42,188 nucleotides of DNA from Muribaculaceae bacterium (lineage in GTDB: Bacteria; Bacteroidota; Bacteroidia; Bacteroidales; Muribaculaceae): positions 1 through 42,188 of the forward strand of contig JAIDKG010000114.1 in NCBI GenBank assembly GCA_029051525.1, given 5' to 3'. Within the stretch, counting starts at the first letter, position 1; each line of letters starts with the position of its first letter. Made by a program: the position numbers and the translations under genes. Below the pieces are notes generated by a model, which saw nothing but the letters and a program-made list of their open reading frames with translations, was not told the DNA's origin and did no database searches. Below are positions 15,196 to 24,491 of the stretch, in pieces.

Positions 15196-17679
15196 ATGAA
15201 GAAGAAACAGATCGAACTCAATCCAGAAGAGTTGGATAAGATAATCGACGAAATGACTGCCCGTCTCGCAAAGGCGGGCCGCAAATCGTTGTCAGACACT
15301 TATGTACATACCGACGACCACCTGGATAGCGTGGAAGTCAAACCGATGAAGAAAATCACTGCCGTCCAGATGCGCAACATACCGGTGGTTGTGCTCGATG
15401 ATGCCATCGCGGTGCCCGATATTCATCAGCAACTGCCTGTCTACTCGGAGGAGCAGTTGAATCTTGTAAAAAAATGTATCGCCGACAGTACTCCGGTAGT
15501 GATTGTGCCGCGCATGGATCGCGATGCGGCATCTCCCGATATGGCTCTATCCGATATCGGGGTGGTGGGTTATCTGGTAGATACCGTGGATCAGGATAAG
15601 GAGATTAATCCGGATGCGCTACCGTTGATGCTCTTCATGGGTAAGCAACGAGTGAAGGTCAATTTCTTTATGGGCGACCTCGATAGCACCGACCTCTTCG
15701 CTTCAGTCAAATCATTCCCTATCAAAATCGACACTCCGGATGACGAACTGCGCGTATATCTTGAGGAGATGCAGGAGGTCTACGACAATCTTCTGAAGAT
15801 CAACCGTCTGCCCGATTTCCCGACCATGAGCAGCGTGCTGGAGAGTTATCCCCTTATGTCGGCCTTCTATTTCGCCATCTTTACCGGTCCGGTAGATTTG
15901 GCTCATAAGGATCGGATTCTCCATATGCGCACCCTCTCCGAGATGCTTATCGCATATGGCTCGGAACTCCACAAGTTGCGTAAAACCGCTATTATCAAGG
16001 AGGATATCCGCAAGAAAGCCGAGCAGGATCTGCAGGAGATCAACCGCGATAACTTCCTGCGCCAGCAGATGTCGGTGATACGCGACGAATTGGGCGAAGG
16101 TATGGATGAAATCGAGGATTTCCGTCGGCGTGCGGAAGCCAAGAAATGGGATGAAGCCACACGCAAGCACTTCGACCGCGAACTGATGCGTCTGCAGCGC
16201 TTCCCCTCCAATTCTCCCGACTATAGTATTCAGTCCACATATATCGACAATTTCCTCTCTCTCCCCTGGGGCGAATGCTCTGATTCCGATTTCGATTTCA
16301 ATCGTGTGGCCGAGGTGCTCGACCGCGACCACTTCGGTCTCGAGAAGGTCAAGGAGCGTATTCTGGAGCAGATGGCAGTGGCCAAACTGCGCGACGACAA
16401 TAAGGCTCCGATTCTCTGTCTGGTAGGCCCTCCGGGTGTGGGCAAAACATCGCTGGGGCGCTCTATCGCCGAGGCGATGGAGAGGGAGTATGCTCGTGTG
16501 TCGTTTGGCGGTATGCATGATGAGGCTGAGATACGTGGCCATCGCCGCACATATCTCGGTGCTATGCCCGGACGCATTATCAGCGCCCTGATCAAGACCT
16601 CGACCTCCAATCCTGTCATGGTGCTCGATGAGATCGATAAAATCGGCAAGGATTTCAAGGGCGACCCCTCCACTGCCCTGCTTGAGGTGCTCGACCCCGA
16701 ACAGAACTCGGCATTCCACGATAATTATCTCGATGCCGATTATGATTTGAGCAATATATTCTTCATCGCCACGGCCAATTCGCTCGATACAATTTCGGCC
16801 CCGCTTCGCGACCGCATGGAGATTATCGCCATTCCGGGCTATATCACTGCCGAGAAGATTGAGATAGGGAGCCGTCACCTTGTGCCGAAACAACTGAAAG
16901 CCAATGGCTTCACTGAGAATGAAATCACCTTCGAGCACGATGCTCTGGAGTATATCATCGATTATTACACTCGCGAATCGGGTGTGCGGCGACTGGAGAA
17001 GATGATAGCCAAGGTGCTGCGACGACTGGCTGTCAAGAAGGTGCGCGGCGAGGAATATCCTACCATTATCACCCGCGAATTGGTGGGTAGCCTGTTGGGA
17101 AAAACTGAGTTCAACCCTGATATGTATGAATCCAACAATTTCACCGGTGTGGTCACCGGTCTGGCCTGGACCTCGGTGGGTGGCGAGATTCTCTTTATCG
17201 AGGCATCGGTGACAGAAGGCAAGGGGAAACTCACCCTCACCGGCAATTTAGGTGATGTGATGAAGGAATCGGCCACACTCGCGCTGCAGTATCTTCGCGC
17301 CAATGCATCGATTCTCAACCTCACCACCGAACAGATCGACAAGAGCGATGTGCATATTCATGTGCCCGAAGGGGCTATCCCGAAGGATGGTCCGTCGGCC
17401 GGTATCACAATGACCACAGCCATTGCCTCGGCGCTTACTGGGCGGAAGGTTAAGCCGCGTCTGGCCATGACCGGTGAGATCACACTGCGAGGCAAGGTGC
17501 TTCCGGTAGGTGGTATCAAGGAGAAGATCATAGCCGCCAAACGAGCCGGAATCACGGAGATCATACTCTGTCGCGACAATGAGAAGGATATCAATGAGAT
17601 AGCCGACCGATATGTGGAGGGGCTCTCCTTCCATTATGTGGATACCATCAGCGATGTTCTGACCGAGGCTCTCCTCTAA
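15196..17679 (+). CDS. lon: ATP-dependent protease Lon (class A)
   Basis: Lon is a cytosolic AAA+ protease that degrades damaged and regulatory proteins. From the ATG at 15196 it has 827 residues, the usual length. The LON substrate domain lies at about 45-250, and a coiled-coil helical part follows. The AAA+ module has Walker A GPPGVGKT at about 410-417 and Walker [10 protein letters not shown]. The S16 protease domain has catalytic Ser734 in [10 protein letters not shown] and Lys777, 43 residues later, the same spacing as in E. coli Lon. The earlier ATG at 15157 would place 13 residues on top of the -7 box. A strong hairpin terminator follows. Confidence 0.97.
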   Translation: MKKKQIELNPEELDKIIDEMTARLAKAGRKSLSDTYVHTDDHLDSVEVKPMKKITAVQMRNIPVVVLDDAIAVPDIHQQLPVYSEEQLNLVKKCIADSTPVVIVPRMDRDAASPDMALSDIGVVGYLVDTVDQDKEINPDALPLMLFMGKQRVKVNFFMGDLDSTDLFASVKSFPIKIDTPDDELRVYLEEMQEVYDNLLKINRLPDFPTMSSVLESYPLMSAFYFAIFTGPVDLAHKDRILHMRTLSEMLIAYGSELHKLRKTAIIKEDIRKKAEQDLQEINRDNFLRQQMSVIRDELGEGMDEIEDFRRRAEAKKWDEATRKHFDRELMRLQRFPSNSPDYSIQSTYIDNFLSLPWGECSDSDFDFNRVAEVLDRDHFGLEKVKERILEQMAVAKLRDDNKAPILCLVGPPGVGKTSLGRSIAEAMEREYARVSFGGMHDEAEIRGHRRTYLGAMPGRIISALIKTSTSNPVMVLDEIDKIGKDFKGDPSTALLEVLDPEQNSAFHDNYLDADYDLSNIFFIATANSLDTISAPLRDRMEIIAIPGYITAEKIEIGSRHLVPKQLKANGFTENEITFEHDALEYIIDYYTRESGVRRLEKMIAKVLRRLAVKKVRGEEYPTIITRELVGSLLGKTEFNPDMYESNNFTGVVTGLAWTSVGGEILFIEASVTEGKGKLTLTGNLGDVMKESATLALQYLRANASILNLTTEQIDKSDVHIHVPEGAIPKDGPSAGITMTTAIASALTGRKVKPRLAMTGEITLRGKVLPVGGIKEKIIAAKRAGITEIILCRDNEKDINEIADRYVEGLSFHYVDTISDVLTEALL

Positions 17680-17703
17680 TCGCACATTCCCATAGCCATA
17701 ACA

Positions 17704-17761
17704 ATAAAGACTAACACCGCCCGCACAATTCACAGATTGTACGGGCGGTGTTAGTCTTTAT
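17704..17761. terminator. Bidirectional intrinsic terminator between lon and the helicase gene
   Basis: A 20-base stem (17704-17723 with 17742-17761) is extended inside by four more pairs after one mismatch, with an 8-base loop. The outer ends are ATAAAGA and TCTTTAT, giving T-rich tails on both strands. Confidence 0.9.
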
Positions 17762-17774
17762 CTCTTAGAGTCTT

Positions 17775-17791
17775 AGAGCGCAGTCCTTAAG
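17775..17791 (+). repeat. Dispersed AGAGCGC element, site 5
   Basis: CTTAGAGCGCAGTCCTTAAG is an imperfect palindrome: the AGAGCGC half is followed by TCCTTAAG, as at sites 1 and 8. It lies just past the lon terminator, in a convergent junction. Confidence 0.7.
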
Positions 17792-17827
17792 ACACTCTGT
17801 CTACCCCGAAATTCGTGAGAAGAGGGC

Positions 17828-19243
17828 TTATTGCTGCTCATCCTGAAGCCGGGGCTTGCGTGGTTTGCGATGGTGACGTTTGGGCGCCCCCTTACGCGGC
17901 TGCCCCCCATCTTGAGGCTGTGGAGCAGATTGCTGCTGCGCCCCTTCACACTGAGGCTTCGGAGCGGCTTTCCGCTGCGGTTTGCCACCCTGCCATCCTG
18001 ATTTGCCACCCCGGCCATCAGGCTTCCTGCCACGGTCGTCACGACCTCGGTTGCCACGGGCGCCACCCTCCCTATGACGAGAGCCGGAAGCGGTATTCTC
18101 GGCCGGAGCCGCTCCAAGTGCGGCGGGAATCTCCCCTCGGCGCACCTCTTTGCCAAGCAGTCGCTCTATCTGTTGGAAACTGCGGCGGTCGCGATCGGCC
18201 ACGAGCGTCACGGCCCGACCATCGCGGTCGGCTCGCGCTGTGCGCCCCACTCGATGCACATAATCCTCACCCTCGCGCGGCACATCATAGTTCACCACCA
18301 GCTCAATATCATCGATATCTATACCTCGGGCCACGATATCGGTGGCAATCAGCACATTGATCTTACCCGACTTGAAATCGAGCATCACATCCTCGCGTCG
18401 GTTCTGGTCCAGATCCGAGTGCATCTCCCCTATCTTCATGCCGGGGATGCGGATCTGGCGGGCCAACTGCTTCACCTTCAATTTGGAGGAGGAGAATACT
18501 ATCACACGCCTATATTCATCGGAGGCCAACACATGGCGCAGCAAACCCTCCTTCTGGGTCTCATGGCAAATGTAGGCAAGCTGATCAATCTTATCGGCAG
18601 GTTTGGAGACAGCAAGCTTTATCTCGGCAGGATCACGAAGTATCGATTTGGCCAGCTGCTGAATCTTCGGGGGCATCGTGGCCGAGAAGAGGAGTGTCTG
18701 TCGCTCCTTGGGCATATGCTTGGCGATGCTCATGATATCCTCATAGAAGCCCATATCGAGCATACGGTCGGCCTCGTCGAGAATGAAGAACGACACCTTC
18801 GACAGATCGACCGAACCCATCTGCAGATGCGCAATCAATCGCCCCGGTGTGGCGATCACCACATCGGCACCTAACTTCAGGCCACGTCGCTGCTGCTCAT
18901 ATGTGTGGCCATCTGTGCCGCCATATATAGGTAGTGAATTGATAGGCAGAAAGTAAGCGAAGCCCTGCATCTGGCGGTCTATCTGCTGCGCCAGCTCGCG
19001 GGTGGGAGCCATAATCACACAATTCACACGATCCTCGGGATAATCGCCGGTGCATATCATATCTATCACCGGCAGAAGATAGGCCGCGGTCTTGCCGGTG
19101 CCCGTCTGGGCACATGCCAGAAGGTCTCTCCCCTCAAGCACACGCGGTATGGCCTGCTCCTGAATGGGAGTCATCTCATCGAAATGCATGTCCCAGAGAG
19201 CGTCGAGCAGATCATCACTCTCGAAATAATCATCAAACCTCAT
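17828..19243 (-). CDS. DEAD-box ATP-dependent RNA helicase
   Basis: An RNA-unwinding ATPase of the RhlE/DeaD type, 471 residues. The motifs are in order: Q motif (MTPIQEQAIP), motif I AQTGTGKT, Ia PTRELAQQ, TPGR, II DEAD, III SAT, then ARGIDIDD and HRVGRTARADR in the second RecA domain. The last 90 residues are a basic, Gly/Arg/Lys/Gln-rich disordered tail, typical of RhlE-type helicases and probably RNA-binding. It converges on lon across the shared terminator. A TAAATTTG -7 box at 19346-19353 lies about 100 bases before the start. Cold-shock or ribosome-assembly roles are likely for the family but are not shown here. Confidence 0.95.
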   Translation of the reverse strand: MRFDDYFESDDLLDALWDMHFDEMTPIQEQAIPRVLEGRDLLACAQTGTGKTAAYLLPVIDMICTGDYPEDRVNCVIMAPTRELAQQIDRQMQGFAYFLPINSLPIYGGTDGHTYEQQRRGLKLGADVVIATPGRLIAHLQMGSVDLSKVSFFILDEADRMLDMGFYEDIMSIAKHMPKERQTLLFSATMPPKIQQLAKSILRDPAEIKLAVSKPADKIDQLAYICHETQKEGLLRHVLASDEYRRVIVFSSSKLKVKQLARQIRIPGMKIGEMHSDLDQNRREDVMLDFKSGKINVLIATDIVARGIDIDDIELVVNYDVPREGEDYVHRVGRTARADRDGRAVTLVADRDRRSFQQIERLLGKEVRRGEIPAALGAAPAENTASGSRHREGGARGNRGRDDRGRKPDGRGGKSGWQGGKPQRKAAPKPQCEGAQQQSAPQPQDGGQPRKGAPKRHHRKPRKPRLQDEQQ

Positions 19244-19345
19244 AATGAGTCGTTAGCTATCTATTGCAGCACATCGGATGAGCATCTCGACGCCCCCCCT
19301 GTGGCTGAATTAACACTTTTTCAATTCTTGGTCTCAAACTTTTTA

Positions 19346-19353
19346 CAAATTTA
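19346..19353 (-). promoter_or_regulatory. Promoter -7 box for the DEAD-box helicase gene
   Basis: On the minus strand TAAATTTG matches TAnnTTTG exactly. The nearest upstream TTG (19372-19370) leaves a 16-base spacer, shorter than the usual 19-21. Confidence 0.55.
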
Positions 19354-19423
19354 AGAAAAATTTCCGTAACAATTCTCATCCCTGACTGTTTAAATATTGT
19401 AATCGGTGCAGGAAGGATTCCTC

Positions 19424-19435
19424 CTCACCGGTGAG
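19424..19435. promoter_or_regulatory. 12-bp palindrome CTCACCGGTGAG upstream of the sigma factor
   Basis: A perfect palindrome 74 bases before the chosen sigma start codon. It may be an operator. No regulator is known, and chance is possible. Confidence 0.3.
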
Positions 19436-19508
19436 AAGACCTCTTCTCTCCACCTCATCCCGGTCTTCAACACTGGAATCTATACTAATTGAAATTGACG
19501 ACAATAAC

Positions 19509-20018
19509 ATGAAATCCAACGATTCTTTTAAATCCCGACTGGTAGGACTTCAGAGCAATCTGCTCAGCTTCGCATACCAGCTCACATCCAACAGAGAGGC
19601 CGCTCAGGACCTCCTGCAGGACACGACCCTCAAAGCTCTCGACAATGAAGACAAGTATGTGGACAATACCAACTTCAAGGGTTGGATATTCACCATCATG
19701 CGCAATATCTTCATCAATAATTACCGTCAGAATGTGCGCCAGGCCACTGTGGTCGACAAGACCGACGACCTCTATCACCTCAACATTTCGCAGGATAGCG
19801 GTCTCACCACTCCCGAAGGCTCCTATGCCGTGAAGGAGATCAGTCAGGCGCTCAATAATTTTGCCGATGAATATCGCATCCCGTTCAATATGTATGTGGC
19901 CGGCTATAAATACCATGAGATAGCCGAAAAGCTCGGTCTGCCCTTAGGCACCGTAAAAAGCCGCATATTCTTTGCCCGCAAACGTCTGCGCAGCGAATTG
20001 GCCGACTATCAGAGCTGA
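19509..20018 (+). CDS. ECF-type RNA polymerase sigma factor
   Basis: A 169-residue sigma-70 family factor. Region 2 covers residues about 10-75: LLSFAYQLTSNREAAQDLLQDTTLKAL, then FKGWIFTIMRNIFINNYRQ. Region 4 is at about 105-165, with a helix-turn-helix in YKYHEIAEKLGLPLGTVKSRIFFARKRLRSEL. The ATG at 19509 was chosen because an upstream in-frame ATG at 19431 would add 26 Ser/Thr/Asp-rich residues unlike the family. No anti-sigma gene lies next to it, so it may be controlled by other means. A hairpin terminator ends the gene, and it converges on the CYTH gene. Confidence 0.92.
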   Translation: MKSNDSFKSRLVGLQSNLLSFAYQLTSNREAAQDLLQDTTLKALDNEDKYVDNTNFKGWIFTIMRNIFINNYRQNVRQATVVDKTDDLYHLNISQDSGLTTPEGSYAVKEISQALNNFADEYRIPFNMYVAGYKYHEIAEKLGLPLGTVKSRIFFARKRLRSELADYQS

Positions 20019-20108
20019 TCAGCTTTCTGCGCCGATCTAAAACAGCCGCTTTTTATAGAAACAATTTTTTCATGTTATTCTTGAATTTACTGATGTAAAT
20101 ACCCCATT

Positions 20109-20140
20109 GCTGCGCCCCCTGTCAGGGCGCAGCTTTTGTT
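20109..20140 (+). terminator. Intrinsic terminator of the sigma-factor gene
   Basis: GCTGCGCCC (20109-20117) pairs with GGGCGCAGC (20125-20133) across a 7-base loop, followed by TTTTGTTT. Confidence 0.85.
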
Positions 20141-20154
20141 TCCAAGCAGTTCTA

Positions 20155-20166
20155 AGAGCGCGCTCT
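20155..20166. repeat. Dispersed AGAGCGCG element, site 6 (palindromic form)
   Basis: CTAAGAGCGCGCTCTTTTG contains the perfect 12-bp palindrome AGAGCGCGCTCT. It lies between the sigma-factor terminator and the end of the CYTH gene, in a convergent junction. Confidence 0.7.
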
Positions 20167-20172
20167 TTTGCC

Positions 20173-20628
20173 TCACATGGCTGAGTTGTAGTAACGCGGA
20201 TCGCCGGTTACCTCCTCGCCGACAAAGGGGGGAAGATCCAACTCTCCGCTGAAATCCAACGGCAGCTCGACCTCGCAGACCACCAGCCCTGCATGGCGTC
20301 CGCCGAATTCATCCACCTCATAAGACAGCCCATCCCACGGCACTATCCTTCTGATTTTCTCCACCGGACTACCTTCACACATACTGAGCATCCGGCGAGC
20401 ATCGGCCACCGGCACCTGATATTCATACTCCTCCCGCAGGTCGCCATCGGATATCCCCTTCACCGTGAGCCATGCCCTATCTCCGGCTATCCTTACCCTT
20501 ACAGTGCTCTCAGGCCGGCGGCTCAGATAACCCTGCACCATCTCTATGCTCCTCTCGGCCATACCCCGCATCATATCGAGCGATTCCGGATTGACCAGAA
20601 ACTTCCGCTCTCGTTCATATTTTGCCAT
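20173..20628 (-). CDS. CYTH-domain protein (triphosphate tunnel enzyme family)
   Basis: A 151-residue stand-alone CYTH (CyaB/thiamine triphosphatase) domain. The N-terminal signature ExExK is present as ERERKFLV at residues 5-12. The conserved basic and acidic strand residues follow (VRVRIAGDRAWLTVKG, EEYEYQVP, KIRRIVP, YEVDEFGG, CEVELP), which form the tunnel that holds triphosphate and metal ions. Family members are inorganic triphosphatases, thiamine triphosphatases or class IV adenylate cyclases; the short bacterial forms are most often triphosphatases. The exact substrate cannot be told. The gene shares a divergent promoter region with the DUF5686 gene. Confidence 0.88.
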   Translation of the reverse strand: MAKYERERKFLVNPESLDMMRGMAERSIEMVQGYLSRRPESTVRVRIAGDRAWLTVKGISDGDLREEYEYQVPVADARRMLSMCEGSPVEKIRRIVPWDGLSYEVDEFGGRHAGLVVCEVELPLDFSGELDLPPFVGEEVTGDPRYYNSAM

Positions 20629-20655
20629 ATTTACTCTCTCTGTTTATATTACGTA

Positions 20656-20698
20656 GTGCAAAATTAGGAATTTATATCCATTTTAGCTAATTTTGCAC
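20656..20698. promoter_or_regulatory. Symmetric divergent promoters within an inverted repeat
   Basis: GTGCAAAATTA (20656-20666) and TAATTTTGCAC (20688-20698) are perfect inverted copies. Each contains an exact -7 box: TAATTTTG on the minus strand (20666-20659) for the CYTH gene and TAATTTTG on the plus strand (20688-20695) for the DUF5686 gene. With only 21 bases between the boxes, each promoter's -33 region would fall on the other's -7 box. Confidence 0.65.
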
Positions 20699-20792
20699 CT
20701 GTTTTGCAATCGCATAATCTGTGGCAGACTCTACACTTTGCATATCATTTCACCGTTGGGCTGCGGGATTACGGTCCCTTAGCCCTCTATCC

Positions 20793-23240
20793 ATGAGCCG
20801 ACTGCTCGCCGCAGCGATTCTGCCGGCTCTCGCCATTATCCCGACCGCCGCACAAACTCAGGACCTCTTACCACCTGCAATTGCCGACTCCCTCACCATC
20901 ACCGCCACTCCACCCGCAGCCCTTCACGCCGGTTCTATTGCAGTTCCGACAGAAGGCTCAGTCAGTCCGGAAGAGGTCGAGGAGGTCGAGGAGGTGGAAG
21001 TAGTGAAATACATCGATCTTAACGGTGTGGAGGTGACAGGAAAAAATCAGAAATATTCCAAAAAGAACAATCCCGCCTACGACCTGATGTGTCGCATCCG
21101 CGACACCCGCGACATGACCGACCCGCGCATTCTGCCGGAATACTCCGAAAATTTCTATAATAAGGTAGTGCTGGGACTTTTCAACACCGATGCCTCGCGC
21201 TTCAAAGGGAAGGATAAGCTGCGCTTTCTTGAGGAATATGTCGACACAGCGCCACACCTCGGCGTGCCGGTGCTTCTTCTCTCGCTGCATGAGACGGCCG
21301 GCACACGACTGCATTCCCTCAACTTCCTGAAAGACAAGTTCCTGATTCGCGGCGAACGTTCGGCGGGTGTCGACGACCAGTTTGACACCAAAAACATTAA
21401 TGCCATCCTCAATGACCTCCTCGTCAACACCGACATCTATAAAGACGATATCTCGCTCGTACAGCAACGTTTCGTATCGCCTATCAGTTCGCTGGCCGAC
21501 AATTTCTACCGCTATTCCCTCAATGACACGGTCTATATGGAGGGTAAACCATACCTTGAACTTGTGTTCGCACCCCGATCGCCTCAGATGTTCGGGTTCA
21601 ACGGCCGTCTGTTTGTCGAGGCCGACGACCCGGCCCATTTCATTCGCCGCGTGGAGATGCGTGTGCCTCGGGTGATCAACCTCAACTATGTCGACAACGT
21701 ATATATCACCCAGACCTATTACCGCGATCAATACGGCAAACGCCATCTGGAGACCGACGACATATCACTCGAACTGACCCTCATCCCGGGCACCGACACC
21801 TTCTATGCCCGACGTCTTACAAACTTCACCCGCCCCGAATTTTCGCCCGACCACTCTCTGCATAACTTCCTCTATGATGCCAACAGTTATATCGTATACG
21901 AAAACGATAATCTTGAGCCTTGGAACAAGTGGGAGGATTTCCGCCTCACACCCCTATCGCGTGCCGAGGGGGAAATGGGGAATATGATGAACCGTCTGCG
22001 CCGATACCCGGCTATTTATTGGAGCGAGAAAATTCTTAAGATTCTCGTCAATGGTTATGTAGCCACATCTCCGGTGTCGAAAGTTGACCTCGGTCCGATA
22101 AATACTCTTATCTCCTACAATTCCATCGAGGGTATGCGATTCCGTGTGGGCGGACTCACCACAGCCAATCTGTCGCGCCACTGGTTCGCTCGCGGCTATC
22201 TGGCCTATGGGTGCAAGGACCGTAAATTCAAGTATAACGCCGAACTTGAATATTCCCTCGTGCCAAAGGAATACCATTCACTCGAATTTCCTGTCAACTC
22301 CATCAAACTCCACTATAACTACGACCTCGACAATATCGGCCAACACTATTTCCACACCAACTCCGACAATGTATTCCTCTCGCTGCGGCGCAAAGGCTCC
22401 AACCTCTCCCTATATCGACGCGAAGCGGGCGCCACATATCAGCTGGAGCTACATAATAATTTCTCGGTAGTCACATCTTTCCGGCACCGGGTATATGATG
22501 CCACACCCTGGCTCCCCTTCACCGATGGCCATGGCCACAGCGTGCAGAATTACACTCTGGCCGGATTCCTCATCGAACTCCGTTATGCCCCCGGTGAGAA
22601 GTACCTCCAGACCCGAGGCCGACGCTATCCCCTCAACAACGATGCCCCTATCATCAAACTCACCCATGAGATTGTGCCGGGTGGAATGCTCGGTTCGGCC
22701 TTCACCCTTAATAAGACTGAACTCTCGGTCTCGAAGCGCATATGGTTCTCCGCGTTCGGCTATTGCGATGCAATCCTGAAGGGTGGCAAAATCTGGAGCA
22801 AAGTGCAATATCCGGCCTTGATGTGGCCCAATGCCAACCTCTCATTCACCATCCAGCCGGAATCCTACTCCCTGATGAATCCGATGGAATTTCCACTTGA
22901 CTACTACGGTTCGCTCGACCTAAGCTATTTTGCCAACGGCCTATTATTCAACCATATTCCACTCATCAAGCGGCTTAAGCTACGCGAAGTGATAACCTTC
23001 AAGGGCCTCATGGGAGGACTCACCTCAAAAAACGACCCTGCCAACGACCCCTCTCTCTACCGCTTCCCGGCCGATGCCGATGTGCAGCGTCTCACCGCCA
23101 AACCCTACATGGAGCTGGGCGTAGGCATCGACAACATCCTCACCTGCCTGCGCCTCGACTACATCTGGCGCCTCACCTACCGCGACCTCCCCCACGCCAC
23201 CCGCTCCGGCCTCCGCATCTCGCTCCACTTCTCCTTTTGA
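20793..23240 (+). CDS. DUF5686-family outer-membrane beta-barrel protein
   Basis: A large outer-membrane protein of the Bacteroidetes DUF5686 family; its function is not established. From the ATG at 20793 there are 815 residues, starting with a signal peptide (SRLLAAAILPALAIIPTAAQ). Then come a Glu/Val-rich run (EEVEEVEEVEV), the family's KKNNPAYDLMCRI motif and a long periplasmic or plug region. A barrel-like C-terminal half of alternating aromatic strands ends in LRISLHFSF. An ATG at 20721 would add 24 residues and still lies after the predicted transcription start, so it cannot be excluded. The family is often preceded by a carboxypeptidase-like beta-sandwich, which is not clear here. The promoter is shared divergently with the CYTH gene. 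Confidence 0.85.
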   Translation: MSRLLAAAILPALAIIPTAAQTQDLLPPAIADSLTITATPPAALHAGSIAVPTEGSVSPEEVEEVEEVEVVKYIDLNGVEVTGKNQKYSKKNNPAYDLMCRIRDTRDMTDPRILPEYSENFYNKVVLGLFNTDASRFKGKDKLRFLEEYVDTAPHLGVPVLLLSLHETAGTRLHSLNFLKDKFLIRGERSAGVDDQFDTKNINAILNDLLVNTDIYKDDISLVQQRFVSPISSLADNFYRYSLNDTVYMEGKPYLELVFAPRSPQMFGFNGRLFVEADDPAHFIRRVEMRVPRVINLNYVDNVYITQTYYRDQYGKRHLETDDISLELTLIPGTDTFYARRLTNFTRPEFSPDHSLHNFLYDANSYIVYENDNLEPWNKWEDFRLTPLSRAEGEMGNMMNRLRRYPAIYWSEKILKILVNGYVATSPVSKVDLGPINTLISYNSIEGMRFRVGGLTTANLSRHWFARGYLAYGCKDRKFKYNAELEYSLVPKEYHSLEFPVNSIKLHYNYDLDNIGQHYFHTNSDNVFLSLRRKGSNLSLYRREAGATYQLELHNNFSVVTSFRHRVYDATPWLPFTDGHGHSVQNYTLAGFLIELRYAPGEKYLQTRGRRYPLNNDAPIIKLTHEIVPGGMLGSAFTLNKTELSVSKRIWFSAFGYCDAILKGGKIWSKVQYPALMWPNANLSFTIQPESYSLMNPMEFPLDYYGSLDLSYFANGLLFNHIPLIKRLKLREVITFKGLMGGLTSKNDPANDPSLYRFPADADVQRLTAKPYMELGVGIDNILTCLRLDYIWRLTYRDLPHATRSGLRISLHFSF
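20970..21005 (+). repeat. 9-bp minisatellite GAGGAGGTC, about 3.5 units
   Basis: GAAGAGGTC, GAGGAGGTC and GAGGAGGTG, then a diverged GAAGTAGTG, encode EEV repeats just after the signal peptide of the DUF5686 protein. This is the third in-frame 9-bp repeat in the window. Confidence 0.8.
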
Positions 23241-23421
23241 GCAGACGCACCTCGCAATTCACATCCGGCATAGCATCGGGGCTCGTGATGCCGAGTATGT
23301 CTATGGCAGCGGATTCTATCGAAATCTCAGTCCGGATTTATATACATTTTGTAATATTGACAAAGTGGACTCGTTTTATGATATATAGATCTATTGTCAT
23401 AAATGATACCCGGATACTTCA

Positions 23422-24096
23422 ATGAATCATAAACTAATAATACTGCTTGTAAGTCTAATTATCAATGGTTTGTGCAAAGCTCAGGCCATTGACAATGACG
23501 TTTTACCCTCCGACCGCAACCACTGGACTGTAACCGTAGCATACGATGTGTCCATTCCGGGAAAATGGAAACTGGCAAACGGCTCATTCAAGATGTTTAA
23601 ACCCGGTAGCGGTATCAGTATCGGAGCAGATTATATGATGCTTATCGGTAATAACGTCTTCTTTGAACCCGGTGCTCGATTCTTTATTGATAACTATAGC
23701 TACGAGAATATTACCATAGGAAACGGTACTCTGGAAGAACCCTCAAAAACTTACGACCCGCCGGTGCGAAAAATTGGATTTCGTATCCCTTTGACGGTAG
23801 GATACAAATTTGATATTTTCAAAAAAGGTAGTCTATTTCTGTCAACAGGTCCGGAACCTATTATCGGGTTGTCTGCCCGCACAAAGGTCAATGATTATCA
23901 AACGGAGATATTTGAACAAAATATGTATAAGGGGTTAATGCGTCGATTCGATGTCGCCTGGGATATTAGCGCAGCTATAATTATCGACCGTTTAAGAGTA
24001 GATATAACAGGAGCATTGGGTATGCTTGATGTAATCAAAACCGATGTAAAGATGCACGAGTACCGTGTCAGCATTGGTGTCGGCTATGTATTCTAA
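23422..24096 (+). CDS. Outer-membrane beta-barrel protein (PorT-like, 224 aa)
   Basis: A small secreted beta-barrel. The signal peptide has the core IILLVSLIINGLCKAQA. The body has alternating strand patterns with Tyr, Gly and Val, such as IRLPLTVGYKFDIFKKGSLFLSTGPEP-type segments (seen from GFRIPLTVGYKF). The C-terminus VSIGVGYVF ends in Phe, as in outer-membrane proteins. The family looks like the porin-like/PorT group of Bacteroidetes; the function is unknown. The gene and its 180-base upstream region are clearly richer in AT than the genes on both sides, and a transposase-accessory relic lies directly downstream. This suggests the patch came by transfer. Confidence 0.75.
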   Translation: MNHKLIILLVSLIINGLCKAQAIDNDVLPSDRNHWTVTVAYDVSIPGKWKLANGSFKMFKPGSGISIGADYMMLIGNNVFFEPGARFFIDNYSYENITIGNGTLEEPSKTYDPPVRKIGFRIPLTVGYKFDIFKKGSLFLSTGPEPIIGLSARTKVNDYQTEIFEQNMYKGLMRRFDVAWDISAAIIIDRLRVDITGALGMLDVIKTDVKMHEYRVSIGVGYVF

Positions 24097-24104
24097 ACAA
24101 CACT

Positions 24105-24425
24105 TTTGGAGTAGCGTCATAGCCATACGCCACTTGGAACCGGAGAAGATACCTTCCTTTGACCTCCATGCTATGTAAGATCGATAGGAGACTCCCTCCT
24201 GCTCGCATATCTGCGTCAAGTCATCTCACCCTTGAACTGTTCTGCCTGCTCATGAAACTGATTGAAATCAATTTCTCCCATAATCTTCCTGGTTTTGATT
24301 ATGGCAGCAAAGGTAGTCATAGCCGCTAAATATGCCTCGCGGAGTTTGGGACGTTTACATGAAAATCTCTCGATGAATGATTTTGTGGGAAGGGGTGTAG
24401 GTTGCTGACCGGTGGCATTCGGTTT
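24105..24425 (-). pseudogene. Relic of an IS accessory (helix-turn-helix transposase) gene
   Basis: Two minus-strand frames join into one recognisable piece. Frame A (24425 to about 24219) reads SFIERFSCKRPKLREAYLAA ... GEIDFNQFHEQAEQF and then stops. Frame B continues directly with LTQICEQEGVSYRSYIAWRS. Together they look like the small helix-turn-helix protein of IS66-type elements (a helix, a CEQEGVSYRSY turn, then a W). A single-base frameshift near 24217-24222 and the lack of a start codon make this a dead fragment. No transposase catalytic gene or terminal repeats were found nearby. The family is inferred from pattern only. Confidence 0.4.
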
Positions 24426-24437
24426 GTTAAAAGTAAA

Positions 24438-24474
24438 CGCCGGCGAATCCGAGTGGATTCGCCGGCGCTTTTTT
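24438..24474. terminator. Intrinsic terminator after the C10 protease gene
   Basis: CGCCGGCGAATCC (24438-24450) pairs with GGATTCGCCGGCG (24455-24467) across a GAGT loop. On the minus strand the stem is followed by TTTACTTTT; on the plus strand by CTTTTTT. It can act in both directions. Confidence 0.85.
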
Positions 24475-24491
24475 CAGGAGCGGAAGCTTTA

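Noticed and set aside
20721-20792. 24-residue upstream extension of the DUF5686 gene
   Set aside because: Not excluded, but the signal peptide begins naturally at the ATG at 20793; kept only as an alternative start.
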